Assembly (NCBI GenBank): GCA_013397695.1
Contig: VYZI01000084.1
Span: 2,040,802 to 2,104,801 of the forward strand
Origin: Centropus unirufus
Taxonomy: Eukaryota; Chordata; Aves; Cuculiformes; Centropidae
DNA: 64,000 nt
Direction: 5' to 3'
Part shown: piece by piece, positions 1 to 12,600 of the stretch
How the letters are laid out: each line of letters begins with the position of its first letter
How positions within the stretch are numbered: the first letter of the stretch is position 1
Notes under the pieces: generated by a model
Database searches by the model: none
Told to the model about the DNA's origin: nothing
The model's input: the letters and a program-made list of their open reading frames with translations, nothing else
Translations under genes and position numbers: made by a program

Positions 1-99
1 CCACTGAATATGGAAGAACAGAAACTTGCCTAATCTCTACTTTATCTCTGCCATTTTCCTGGTTTGGGACAATCTACTCAGATTTTCCAATTATGTTCA

Positions 100-205
100 A
101 GATAGCTGGAGATCTAGGTTCTGGAACAGCATCCTGTCTGTCCTTGGATGAGTTATTTAGCCTTCAGCACACTTTTGTTCATCTGTAGAATAGCCCTGCA
201 TTGCT
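100..205 (+). repeat. MIR-like SINE remnant
   Basis: The stretch runs from GAGATCTAGGTTCTGGAACA through CCTTGGATGAGTTATTTAGCC to TTCATCTGTAGAATAG. It follows the order of MIR body motifs (ccttggGCAAGTTAcTTAgCCTc, then cATCTGTAaAATg). It is an old, diverged fragment with no flanking duplication visible. Confidence 0.6.
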
Positions 206-1339
206 TCAGACCCCATTCCAGTGGGCATCACAGTAAGAAGCTATGGTAACAGTATCTAACCAGATAAGACTAGCCAAGATAACAGCTGATGTTGCCCAGT
301 CTCTCCAGGCAGTGCGTTATCTACGCTGCAGAGAGCTGCATGCTGTGCATGTGCATTACAAGTGATCAGTCACTTGGAGTACTGAGCTCCAAGTAGTGCT
401 CAGCTAATTAAGCATCCATGCTGTGAAGTTTATTTACATATGGACAGGCACCCTTTGAGCCCATCCTCCCATTTCCAGAAAGGGTTACAAGGTAGGCTAA
501 TCATTCCTCTGAGAAGGTGCTCAGGCCTGTCCCACAACACCCTCATAGTCATCACTCCTCACATCTTCTGCACCATTAAGCCCATCATGATGGCCTATGA
601 AAAAACTGGCGATGCTGAACTGCGGTTTGGTTTTTGACTTCTGAACCTCATTTCCGGCTCACGTCACCATTGGGGTCAGCACTGTCAGGGCTGCTGAGGG
701 AAACTCGCTCAGCCTCTCAAAAAGTCACCCCTCAGTGACCCTCATCAACGCTGGCAACTGTCACGCTAATTGACCCAGCACTGGGGGCAGACAGGGCCTG
801 CCTCACCCTCTGATTACTAAAGAAAATTGACCATGACCTTGGTGCTCAGGGGAGGAAAATGAAAATTTGGTCAGAGGGAATCTTCTACAGATGCCCTCTT
901 TCAAAACAAATAAAACAATACCTTAGGCATTATTTTTTGATATACAACACATCCTGGAAATGCTATTAGACGAGTCAGAAGAAAACCAACCATAAAGCAA
1001 ACCTTTCTCCTAACTGCGACCTCCTGTCGCCAACAACCGTGTATTTTCGGAAACATAATGACAGGGAACAAAGTATTAGCAAGCCTCACACAGTGGTGTC
1101 TGCTAGTGCTACTCTATTTCCAGCTGTGTCAGCATTCCCTTTAGCAACCCCTATTCTGCCCGAGAAATGCACATGCAAATCCTGTGGTGGTTCCGGCCGC
1201 ATGATTAACTTCACCCTGGGATACAGTGTTCCTCCCTCTATCCCTCCCATGTGAGGTCGCACTAAATATCAAGGCTTATAGTCACCTTGCCTAAACTTTA
1301 CGTACTTCATACGAATTGGGCATCCTCTCTAGTTAAAGA

Positions 1340-1480
1340 CCAAGGATGGGCACCTCCAGAACAACTCAGCCCATCCTAAAATACCTGTCAATGACTGGTG
1401 GGCTGAATTACACTTTGGTGGTGCCCATCTATTTCCATTGACAATCAAGGGAGCAGAAAAGACTCAACACCTCATTTTAA
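1340..1480. repeat. Possible ancient amniote repeat fragment
   Basis: The phrase CATCTATTTCCATTGACAAT followed by CAAGGGAGCAG and ACTCAACACCTC recalls old sauropsid non-autonomous elements with paired 'gacttcaatggga' motifs. The identification rests on memory of motif style only. Confidence 0.25.
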
Positions 1481-3597
1481 TCTGTCTACAAATAAACTAA
1501 ATTAATCCCAGCCCATTTCTCTCCTCTTGGGGCTATCAGGTTTTGCCCCTTAGACTCGGTTTACAGATTAGCAACAAACCAAGGAAAGCCTCCTTGCTTC
1601 TGGCAGCCCGTGCAGAATGCTGCCATGGTCAACCAGAACTGTTTGTGTACACGAAGTAGAAATAGCTTATCTCCTTGTTTCCTTCACAGTTTCCTGAAGT
1701 AGGTTTGGGCCATTCTCAGAATGCACTGCAGCATCACAGAACACACAGAGGTTAGATCAGTCCTGACTTGTGACCTTGAAATACTCTTAAATTATTTGAG
1801 AGAGCAGTGGAGGAAGGCAGAGGGTGCTTGAAAAAGGACAAGATCTTTTCAGACAACAAACCTGCATGCTAGAAAGCCTGTGCGCTGACTTTGTGTTTGA
1901 GTCCAGGCCCCAAACTAGTTTAGCTGTGAAATTCAGCAAAGAGTTCAGGAGTGTTAGAGCAAGAAACAGCCACAGCAAAATCCAAAGAACGTATGAAAGA
2001 AATATAAAGATTATTTGTTGCCTTTTAAGGCTCTCAATGCTTTTCACAGGCAATTCAGTACACACTGACAGACTAAATGGCCTGTTTAATTTTCATCTGC
2101 AGGTGCAGATGGGTTTATAGGTGGCCAAAAATCACTGATACGTTAGGTTTATCATCAGAGTTGTTCCCATGCAGCTGTGCAGAGCCATAGGCCTCCTTAG
2201 TTTTCTTTTCAGAAGGAGGACAGTCAGCTTTCATTGGAGCGAGCAAGGGAGAGATTTGCTGTATCATTCTGAGCTCCCCCACTGAACGGAGCTGAATCCC
2301 TCTTTATACTGAAGTCTTTAAGCTCAGCAGAAAGACAGCAGGGTTTCAAAGACGACACTATTTGTTTGTTTATCAAGAACTATGTCCTCCGGACATTCCA
2401 GTTCTACTGAGCATTTTGATTGCTTCAGGTTCCTTCCTGCCAAAGGTCACAGTTAAATGTGCAATGCAACATCTCACCAACCCACCACCTATGTGGTAGG
2501 CATAGCTGCATTTTGACCAACACACAGTATCCACTTTAAAATCACTCTTGCTTTTGTTGGACGTGTAGCTTCCTAACAAAACATTGTGGAATTGCTCCTG
2601 CAAAAACGCAGTTGTTCTGTGGTCTTGGCAAGACATATTTGTAGATTACTGCAATATCTGCTGTAAACACCCTGGTCCTGTGCTGCAGAATAACCCAAAG
2701 AAAACAGCTAGGACAGGCTCAGACATCATATTTGAAGATTGACACAATGGTGTCTATTGAAAAATAGAGTGGCTGCTGCTCCATCCAACATGTTCACCTT
2801 GCTTGGGCTTATTCTCCTCCCCATGCCAAAAGACACATAGAAGCGCCTTCTACTCATAGCAGAGACACTGCTGTAAGCTTCTAGGTCAGAGGGGAAATAC
2901 TTAATGCTGTTCCAGACACCTCTGATGATAGTACAGCTCACTGGCAGACAATGGGGCAGGCTGCATCATGAGTTAGGAGAGGCTAGCATTATGCTTGGTA
3001 AAGGGTAGTAATTAATTTTGGGGACTACTGTTATTCTAGATCACTACTGGGCCTTGTTAACAGTCATATGTTAGACAAGAAGCACCAAACTCTTAGAACT
3101 GAGTAAGAGGGAAACTGAGCTGGAGAGTGACAGAAGTGAACAAGAACAGAACAGAGTGCTGCAAGCCTGATGAGGCCGGGGCAACCCTCAAAAATAAAGG
3201 AGTGGCAGCATTGTCTCACTGTAGTCAACATATCCAGTTGCCTTTGTTACAAATCCAACTTAATCAACAAATATGTATTTTCATTTGAATCTTAAAAAGC
3301 AGTTCTTAAGGCTAAGGAAATTAGTAAGCCCAGCACCTCAGGCCCCCTTATTCAAAGAGTGAGCATTCCATTCCAGTGGAAGAGCTGTGTCAGGACCAGA
3401 TTTGGCTACGTGTGCGGTTTTGCGACAGCTTATGAAACAGGCTTTGCGTCTCCTCCTCCCAGCTTTCATGCTTTGCTATAAACTGCCTTATAAAGAGAGT
3501 TACTGTTAGGAGGCAGGCAAGTGACTGTTTTTTTCTGAACCTTTACTTTGTCTAATATGTTTCAGATTTCTGCAGTCTCTGCCAAGCTTTTCCATTC

Positions 3598-3624
3598 CCT
3601 TTCTTTTTTTTTTTTTCTTTTAAA
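3598..3624 (+). repeat. T-rich low-complexity tract
   Basis: A CCCTTTCTTTT...TTTTCTTTT run, mostly T. It is simple sequence with no associated element recognised. Confidence 0.8.
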
Positions 3625-4392
3625 GACATAAACCAGTCTTATGACTGAAATGGCACAGCCAAGAAAAACAATCTAGGGCTGATTTTTAGCATTACATAAT
3701 AAGGAATCGGTTTAAGAAAAAAAGACCAAAAACCCTAAGTCCAAAGCAGCATGTTGAGTGCAGTTTGTACAGCAAAGAATTAGAGCTCTGAAGAGAGGAA
3801 CTAGAGAAACCAAGCAACTGGTGCAGGAGATCTACCTCTTTTCACCTTGGGAGTCAATACAGTTCTTCCAAGCTGATGATATTTGAAAGCTACAGTGTTT
3901 GGTTTAGTTTAATATAAAAAAATTCACTATACGAGTTTCATTGGTTCTGTGTGTGGAAAAAAAATGCCATCATTCTAACTGGTGGTCACAAAGAACGCAA
4001 GGAAGGAAGAGATCAAAGACCATTCTTTCAAGGCTGGCAGACCCCCTACCACCACCACATCTTGAGTTTAATGGAATCACCGTATGGAAAAACTAGCATT
4101 ACCACAGTCTAGTGCTGTGTCTGTTGAACAGAAACAGGATTCCAATATCTGGAGAAGCCCATATGGCATCTTTTACCACCAGAAATTTAAAAAATAAAAC
4201 AAAGAATTCAGGTATTCACCATTACACATCAGGAATGGTATCTTCCTGCTCCTTTCCCCTGCTGAGGCAAATTTCTACCAATTGCTAGTTAGTTACTTCC
4301 TGTTCCGTCTGACCAATATGAAAAGCTAAGGTGCTGTTATTTTCAGCATGCAACTTTATCGACAAACCTATATAAGATTTCTGCAAACATAC

Positions 4393-4475
4393 CTTCATCT
4401 GCTTGACTGTGTATCGCATCGTTCCAAATGGACCATCTTTCATAAGCTTCTTCCCCACAACTTTAGCTCGGATCA
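4393..4475 (-). CDS. TIMP3: TIMP3 exon 2
   Basis: An 83-bp internal exon that continues the codon split after exon 1 and encodes VIRAKVVGKKLMKDGPFGTM, then RYTVKQMK. It follows an acceptor with a pyrimidine-rich tract (TTCCTCTCTTATTACAG, ending at 4476) and ends at a GTATGT donor (4392 down to 4387). The length matches exon 2 of vertebrate TIMP3 as I know it, and splicing to exon 1 restores the uninterrupted family sequence DIVIRAK. In mature numbering it supplies Lys26, Lys27 and Lys30, which are reported to contribute to TIMP3 binding of sulphated glycosaminoglycans. That binding tethers TIMP3, unlike other TIMPs, to the matrix. The segment belongs to the N-terminal OB-fold inhibitory domain. 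The open frame running past the donor into the intron has no family similarity and is not coding. Confidence 0.97.
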
Positions 4476-4536
4476 CTGTAATAAGAGAGGAACAACACAA
4501 AAAATTATAACCAACTTTACACAACATTTAGGTTAG

Positions 4537-7500
4537 ACCCTCCACTTCAGAAAGATAAATTATTCTGTAATATAAAATAAAACTGCAGACCAACTTTCCT
4601 CTCAATTTATTCTAAATCTAATGCACAACAAAGGCATATAGAATGGGATGTAAAAGCAAGTATATATCTAGAGGAACTCCAGATCTGTGTGAATAATGAC
4701 AAGCATTATTTATGTTGAAATCATACTGGTATCTGTAAAACAGACTATAGCTGGGACCAAGACAGGTTAAAATCTTTGCATCAAGTGCCTGGAATGAAGT
4801 TTAATTATTAATGTCTTAACCCTCAACATAAGGAATTACGTTCAACAACATACTGCTTTTGAATTGATTTTTGGATGCCATATGCAGCTTCTGTCTTCCA
4901 GTAACCACTACATTACAATACAGTACATAGGAATAACCCAAAATTTTGAACTTCACTACAGCTGCCACCTTTCTGATACCACAAAACTCCCAACAAATAG
5001 CTCCCTTAAACAAATGACTGCTGTGTTAAAACAGATTGTTCAGCAGCCACCAAAGCCCACAGTGCAAGCTTCCAGGTCAGCCAGAGGCCACCTGGAAGGC
5101 AAACTAAAGCTGACCCATCAGACCTCATGCACAGTGCACTTTGTTTCTTCATGGATACTATGGGGCAGTGTGTGTGTAGCATCCAGCCTGACATAGACAC
5201 CCCCACTGTACCACAGATGCACCACCGCAATACCAGCTAAGCCCAAGCAATGACAGATAAGGATTCTGAGGTCCCTCATACAGATCTAGTGGATCATTTA
5301 CAGTCAGTGCTTAATGAAAAGTTCCCCGGCTCATGTACTTTTGAGGCATTCCACACAGAAAAGTAGTGTTTCATCAATCCTCTTTGAAAAAGTTCTGCAA
5401 TCACCTGCTCATCTCAGTTCAGGAGTGAAGCTTAGTGACAGGGCAGGCATTAATCATCTGAAGTTCATTCCCCTAGAATAATCATGTCACACTGTATAAG
5501 CACCAGATGTGGCCTGATTTTTATGAGGGCTGCAGAAAATAAGATTGGAGCAGACCAGTCCTGAGAAGACTAAGAAACACTTTTAGAAAAGTCTGAACCC
5601 CAAATGCCATATAGTCTGCCGTACCAACTCAAAATTCCATCAACCAAGAGAAACATCAAAGCCACAACATAATTGTGTAAATCTTACCTAACATCTCATT
5701 TGTGAAGCTGAAGCTTTTCATCAAAAAGGCTATGAAAATTATTCCAGTAGAATAATCCAAGAAATGCAACATACTCATAGCATAATTGACAATGTAACAG
5801 TTATATATAAATTCCCAACAAACCCCTTTTTTGTGGAAGAGGTGGCATCAGATACGACTTCTTACAGCTTCTATCACTACACCATTGCAATCAATCCACC
5901 TCTACAGAACATAATCTGAACATATGGGGTAATAGTTCTAGAATACTGAAATACAGTAGCTAGAACAGACCACATGCATCATTTCTTCTGAGCCTGGGAG
6001 GGTTAACTCCCTGCACAATACAGACCTAGTGCTTTCACAGCTGTATTTTGCAACACTTCATCTGTGTTTTGCTGAATGTATCATATTAATCCATCAGAGC
6101 AAACAATTCATTACAAAGCAGGAAGTCATGGAAGGGAGACCAAGAGGAAGAGGTACTCCTTTGCAAGAAAGAAAATGCAATGAGTGATTATTTGCAGTAT
6201 TGCACTATCTAAGAGAAACAACAAAGTTCTGGGAACTGCTTTACTAAGTTTCAAGCAGCTGTAGAAGCCCATTGGAAGAAATGGGAAAAAGAGAAGGCTA
6301 AGTTTTTATTCACTACCTAGACTAAATCTATGAGGCAAAAAGCTTGTCCCAGCTTTCTGAATTATCTGAAGAACAGGTTTAAAGGAAGAAGCAGGACTGG
6401 TTATACACACCAGCTCTGGAACTTATTCTGTGGGGATGGTGTGAAAAGAAGACAAACTTACTCTGCTCTGATTTATATATCCTGTGCTTCAGCCAAACTT
6501 GTCAAATAAATTTTAAACCAGGTAAGACAGTCCTGCTGGCTTTGATTCAAAGTGCCAACAAAACCTTCATTCACTGAGTGTCAAACTTCATTCTTAATCT
6601 TTTCAAACTTCTGTTATTCAGTGGCAGTAAAAGCCAGTACAATTTTACTGATTCTGCCATTGAACAAGTTGTTCAGACTTCAATTTACTACCTTCTTCAA
6701 AATTTATTAGCTACATTGAAGCATGTCCTTGTACTGCAAATGTCTTTAAAGAGCATTTGTTCCCGCCCCCCGCCACCACAACCACCAGTGATGGTACAAA
6801 ACCCAGACTGCCTCAGGGTCAATGAAAAAGAACACAACTTCTTTAAGGCTTTGTGAATTCCACGCCACAAATGCTGGTGTTTGGCACAAAGGTTGCCAAA
6901 AGTCTTATCTAGTGCACATTTGATACATATTTGATATACATTTGATAATTAAAAAAAATGTTTGTCCAAAACATCTGAAATCAAAAATGAAATCTTTTAT
7001 CCTATTGGCAACGATAAGAAATATACTAAGAAGCAATATTGCAAAATGTTAGCGTTTCCAAACTAGAACACAGTTGCCATAAACAACAGGCACATTCCAA
7101 ATTGCTGACAAAATACCTAAAACACCATCATCTTCATGTACTTCATTGTTATCTTGGCAGCCCTTTAACACATAGCCAGAGTAGCACAGCCACTTCAGAA
7201 AGAAACAGACTTTGATTTATAGGCTAATCAACAGCTTCATCACAGGACCAAAAATTCAAAATATGCAGCTCACTAGCACATAACAACATTCCAGTTTCAA
7301 CTAATTCTACTCTTGCAAGCAGATGGAAGGATTTGTGACTGCACTAAGAAATCCCTGTATTTTCAGATTATTTTCCCCCAGTAAAATTAAAGAACAATCG
7401 TCCTAGCAAATTCATCTTTAAGAGCCATGAAAAACCTTAGTGCCAGCCCTCACTTCAAGCCTTTTATAAATGGGTCAAGCCCTCTGCATCTCAGAAAAGT

Positions 7501-9190
7501 TGCCCTTATCACACAAATGTTAACTTTTCTAGATATGTTCCTTCCTTTACAAAAAAAAAAAAAAAAATATAGGAATGGACAAAGAACCTATCCTGGCTTA
7601 TTTTTCCTATGTGAAAGGAAGTCAAGCTGTTAACCAAGGAACAGAGGATGCTCCAACTTAAATCTATCCCAACTTAAGTCTACTCCCTGTATTTTGGGAG
7701 GCTAAATACTCACTCCCTGATGATTAGATGCATCTGGGTAACTGGAGAGAAATGCTGGGTGGACAGGCCTGCTCAGAGGTTGCTCTTTCATGTCTAGGTT
7801 CATCCGTCTAAGCCTCCACACATCAGAGCCACTTGTAAATCTGCCCAGAACAGAGCTCCAAGCTGCAGATTTGCAGCCACATGTTTCCGGTTCCTGTCTT
7901 TGCTCCTTCAAACCACTGCTCACCAGTTATACTGCTGGACCACTCTTTACACCTAGTCAGTAGATAAAGAACCTTGGTCGTAACTGGGGCCATACACACT
8001 TGCCAGAGGAGTTCTTTCACCCTCTGAAAAGCATCAGAAATTTACAGTATTTCTACTGCAAAATCAGTCCATGTTATGTTAACAAAGACAACTGTTTACT
8101 TCTGGGGACTCCTACAGCCTGAACAGAATGAGGCAAAAAGTGCTGTTGATTGCTCCCCTGAACTCCTTCCTTACCCCTGAAGTTCTAGTATAGCACTGCT
8201 ATTACTGATGGGAAACTTTATCCCACACAAGTGGTCACCAAAATAGCTGCATGTTTTTAAACCACAATTCCTTTGAAGTACTGCCTATGAAAACACTGAG
8301 ATGAATGTTTCTCAGTACTTTGGGGTTTCAGGTCGGGTCACTTTGTGGGACTGGAGCAGTTGGCAAGGTCTCATGAGTGATTTGCAATTATTTATGAAAA
8401 GTTAAATTAGATGAGGACATAAATCTTGATAAGCATGGCAGTCATACCCTGAGTCAAAGAGGAGAAAACATATGTGCTGCTTCTCTACATATGACATGAT
8501 TAAAAAAAAGAGAACAGAGGGAAAGAAAACGGGATATTTAGTTGATATTCTCAAATAAAAAAAGAGCAACTTGCTGTGTTTGAGTATTTAAAAAATAGTT
8601 CTAAAATATATCAAAAATTATTAATGTGTCTCTTTTTCCCTTGCCTTTTTTTTTTTAAAAAAAGTCAAGTAGCTTAGTGCTTAGGAAAACAGAGATGGCT
8701 CAGATTTGCCACAGGACTAGTACAGTGCAAGCAGCTAACGGTTTGTATTTCACTGGCATTTCTAGCATGGTACAAACTGTTGCATGTACATGTGTACGCA
8801 CACAAATACACACAAAACTCAGATCTTGTCCAAATGTCACTGGATGAGGTCTTATAGAGGCAAGCAAATCAAAATGGGTATAGGAGAAAAAGGCCCTTAC
8901 ATTTGCCCAAATGAACACGGATCTAATACAAGTACAACTTAACATTACCCTTTACCGTGTGGTTATTTTCTCAAGGATTCATAGGAAAAATAATCCTAGT
9001 TGTAAGATAGTACACAGAAGAGGGTACTGGCTTTACAGTTGAGATAGCAGAAGGCATTTTTTCTGTGAGCCAAATAGAAGAAAAAAAACAGGCAATGACT
9101 GATGTGAGGGAAGTGGACATGTGAGATTGGGACAAGCATTTGCCAAGCTGAGGAAACATCATGATGAAAAGACTTGTCATTAGCAAGTCA
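4537..9190. other. Intronic DNA without recognised genes (3' part of TIMP3 intron 1)
   Basis: AT-rich unique-looking sequence. It contains an A17 run at 7551-7567 and T/A-rich tracts near 8650. Every ORF here is short, lacks family resemblance and shows no codon bias, so I list none as a gene. Confidence 0.7.
7551..7567 (+). repeat. Poly-A tract (A17)
   Basis: An uninterrupted run of 17 A, followed by TATAGGAATGG. No retrocopy could be recognised upstream of it (C/T-rich, then CTTCCTTTAC), so it is best read as a simple homopolymer. Confidence 0.85.
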
Positions 9191-9191
9191 T

Positions 9192-9640
9192 TTAATCCAG
9201 GAACACACTCGCTACTACGCGCGTAGTAGCTCTTTCACCCAATCGAAAAGCAAAAGCATCAATTGTCTTAGTTCGGTCCAGCCTGTGTCCTTTATCGGGG
9301 CCAGCCACTAGATGGGGACACTGTCCCAAATCTCCCCTTGTGTTAATGAGAGGGCAGGGGCACACGCACAAACTAACACCGCGAATCCCAGCTGTACCCC
9401 CAACTGCACCATGAGAACCAGATGCTTTCATGCAGATGGACTGGTTGGCATCCATAAACACTATGTTAAGTGGAGGCACACACCCTTTAGAGATGAGGAT
9501 TCGCTCCAAACCCATTTCCCTTGTGACCAATTACGGTGAACAGCTCGGGAGAGTAAAAAATGCTACAATTCTTGTTATTGTTTCAAGGATTTATTTTATT
9601 AGTGTGCAATTTGAGTGTTGTTAAGTGAGGGGGGCGGCCG
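9192..9640 (-). other. CpG-bearing block of unknown nature with open minus-strand frame
   Basis: A block that stands out in composition from the surrounding intron, with roughly a dozen CpG dinucleotides in 350 bp where the flanks have almost none. On the minus strand a frame is open from about 9530 to a TAA at 9192. Its first ATG gives MGLERILISKGCVPPLNIVF and it ends ...ATTRVVASVFLD. I recognise no protein family, and no splice signals clearly bound it. It could be a fragment of a relatively young mobile element or retrocopy, or an unmethylated regulatory element within TIMP3 intron 1. It is in the sense orientation of TIMP3. Confidence 0.35.
9211..9230. repeat. Perfect 20-bp palindrome
   Basis: GCTACTACGCGCGTAGTAGC is exactly self-complementary with no spacer and has a CGCG centre. 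It sits at the 3' end of the minus-strand open frame, whose last codons read through it. It could be a dimeric protein-binding site or the remnant of an element terminus. Confidence 0.95.
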
Positions 9641-12600
9641 AGATGCGTGCTTACTGTATTTAAGTAAGGGAAGGATGTGGAGGATTCATGTTGTTCACTA
9701 CTGGACACACAGGGGACAAGTTATTCACCCAGTCCATTCTCTGACATCCAAAGATGGCAAAATAAAATATATGGGAAGAAACAATGTGACCAGGAGGCTG
9801 GGGAAAGGCTCCTTCTGTCCTGAGGCCACTGACTACACCAGGAACTGGAGAGCAAAAACAACCCCCAAAAGAATGGTGCACTTGGAAATGCTGCCTTAAC
9901 TCTAGACACAGGACATGCCAAGGAAGATAGTTGCCATTTTATTCATCCAAAGACTATAGAAGGGCTCAATTCCAGGAGTAATCTACTGAGAGCTTTTTAC
10001 AAAGTTTACTAGCAGCTCTCCCATTCAGCCTGTCTCACAGAAACTCTTTACTGTGCTGGTCCATACTGGAGGGTTCACATCACGCAGGAGTAAGGCAGCT
10101 GGTAGTTTAAGACTGCCGATTGTCTCCAGCACACTACTGAGATATTAGTTTATTCTGGCATTTATGAGTGTGTCTCTAAACCTGGTCAAGACAGGATGCT
10201 TTTACGCACAGTTTTCCTTCACTAGTGCTGACGGTGCTGCTAAAAGGACAGAATTGCTGGGTCTCTCTTGCTCACTCTCATGAGCTGCATTCCTTTTCCC
10301 ACCCCTCTGGCTGATCTGTTAGCAATTACTACCAACACTCTTGGCCTCCCTAATAACAGAGGACTATAACTACAAATGGGTTGCGTCCTTTGGACTGGTA
10401 ATCTAGCCCAACTATGCACAGCCTCTTGGGGAGCTCTATTAAATTGCCTGGCAGCTTTAGGCTTGTATGAGAAGCAAGTGGGTGGGGCTTGCTTTGGAAA
10501 GGGGACAAGAAAGCAGCTTCTCACCCATTCCTCCACTTCCACACCAAAAGAGAACAGAGGGGAAAATGCTGGTGACTGCAGAGGATTCATGAAGAGGGAA
10601 AAAACAGATGTAAGTAATCTGTATGATGATCTGTATGTCCTGAAAGTCACTTCTTCCTAAATAAGCAAAATAGAATTATTTTACAAATTAGAGTATTGAA
10701 TCTGAAGGCTTCTTGTAAAGTGCAAGCAGGCTGAAAAAAATAAAATACGAGTTTTCCCTGGCCTCATTCCATCATGACCTCCAGCCAAAGGTACTAGAGC
10801 AAAGCAAACCTCTTTTGCTTTGTCTTTAAAGGAGCCGAATCTAGCTGTGCTGCTACACAGCATCACTGGAGAACCTCGTCAAGAAAGTGAAAAAAGGTAG
10901 AGAAGCAAAAGGTTCACTGCTGGCTGCTTCCATCTCATACCCCTCACCAAGAAATGAGCTCTCATTACTGGCAATCTGAATCTTGACCTTTTCAAAGTGC
11001 TTTGAGGAACACTAATTGAGAAAGAGCACATTCTTGACACCAATCATCTCTACCAGTCAGATAGATAGATTGTCAAACAAATACCACTTTGGAAAGGACT
11101 TGGTGCTTACTTCAGAAAGCATGTTGGAACATTTTGACTAACAATAGAAACCTAAATAAAAACAGAAAGGCAAAACACCCAGATAACTTTTTTCCCATTT
11201 CTTAACCAGAACTATATTTATTTTGGGCTTTTGCCTCATGGATCTAAAAAGCTTTCCCTGTCTGTTGCATAGCAAGGCTGTTTGAAGGTCACCCCTCCAA
11301 AAAGTGGAATTAAGCAATTAAATAGCTTCACCCAGGCCCAAGCTCTGTTTAAACCAACAGATCACAACTGTAGTTGCTAAATATCCATCTGGTTTCCCAT
11401 CCCTGCGGATTTCCTTGCCACAGACAGTCTGTTTCCAAGACTGCAAAATCAGGAGTGTTACAGTTCTTTCATACAAGACGATCAGATATCTTGTAATTTG
11501 AAAAAGTATAAACTATTCTAGGAGGGCTTTACCTGGGAGAAAGTTAATCTGCCCAACTACAAATTAAAGATGCAAGGTTGCCTAAAAGAAGCAAAACTCA
11601 GATTGTGCTTGGTATTTCACCTGTGGCTTATTAACCAGATACAATTTCTCCAATTGCAGCAGTTGCAAGTATTTTTCTCCCTCTCCTTATGGTGCATTTC
11701 ACCCTATGGAAGCCCAAGCACCCTGTGAAATACATCAGAGTGAAAGGAGAGGTCTGTTACATAAGAAACTACAAATTCTCTTCTAGATATTTCATTCAGG
11801 TTCCAATAAGCAATATGGTTGATAACTCTTCAGCTGCCCCTGCATCTAAGTCTTGATGTCAGCTCTCTTGCTTTCCCACCGTACATGGATAGTGGGTTTG
11901 AAAGATGGATGAAAGACTGAAATGAAAAAGAAGAAAGGAGGAATCTAAAATGCATTTATACTCATTTACAAGTAGAATCTTTTAGATCCATGTGTAGATG
12001 GCATGTTTCATGCCAGGGGAGAGTGGCTTCCAGAAATACCTTGTGATAAACACAGAGAAACCAAAGGAAGAAAACATTAACAATGTCTGTTGTTACTATT
12101 ACACCTACTAAACTCAGGGAAGCCAGGTAGGCCAAGAGATGCCATTTCTCAATCTCCTTTTTGACAGGCTTTCCATGTAAATATTTTTTTAACTAGTTAC
12201 TGAAAGCTGAATTCAGGCTAGAGGCAAAAGGCAGAAGGCAAGTATCAACATAAAGGAAGGCAAAGTAATGCAAGTGGAGGAAGGGGAAATGAATGCCTCA
12301 TGAGCAGAGCACAGTAGACATATGTTTTCAACAGAGCGCATTTTGCCTTATTTTGTGCCACTGACAACTGCCAAAGTAAGAACTGCTTTCAGCCGAGGTT
12401 AGCAGCGTTGGAAAAATGGTCATCAAAACCAACACAAAAAAGCACTTTCAAAGACAGCTTAAAACAGTGGATAAAAATAACGAGCACGTGATTAAAAGCC
12501 AGTCAGACAGTGCTGAGCTCAAAACACCTTTTCCATTTGCTTTTGGTCTGTGTGAGAGTTGTGCAATAAGATTTAGCTCAGTCCTCACTTCCAGATCCAG

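Larger units (their letters stand above)
1..4392 (-). other. TIMP3: TIMP3 intron 2, partial
   Basis: Sequence downstream of exon 2 in the direction of TIMP3 transcription. I looked on the minus strand for the exon 3 peptide family (YRGF...PHVQYI...SESLCG) and did not find it, so intron 2 probably extends past the window edge. Contents are a MIR-like remnant near 100-205, a T-rich tract at about 3600-3620 and a possible ancient repeat around 1340-1480. There is no convincing gene. Confidence 0.8.

Noticed and set aside
1..4392. Search for TIMP3 exons 3-5
   Set aside because: None of the expected peptide motifs (HVQYI, SESLCG, KYQYL) was found on the minus strand, so they must lie outside the window.
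10240..10650. 136-codon minus-strand ORF in TIMP3 intron 1
   Set aside because: No recognisable domain and no sign of splicing into TIMP3. A chance frame is expected at this length in 25 kb.
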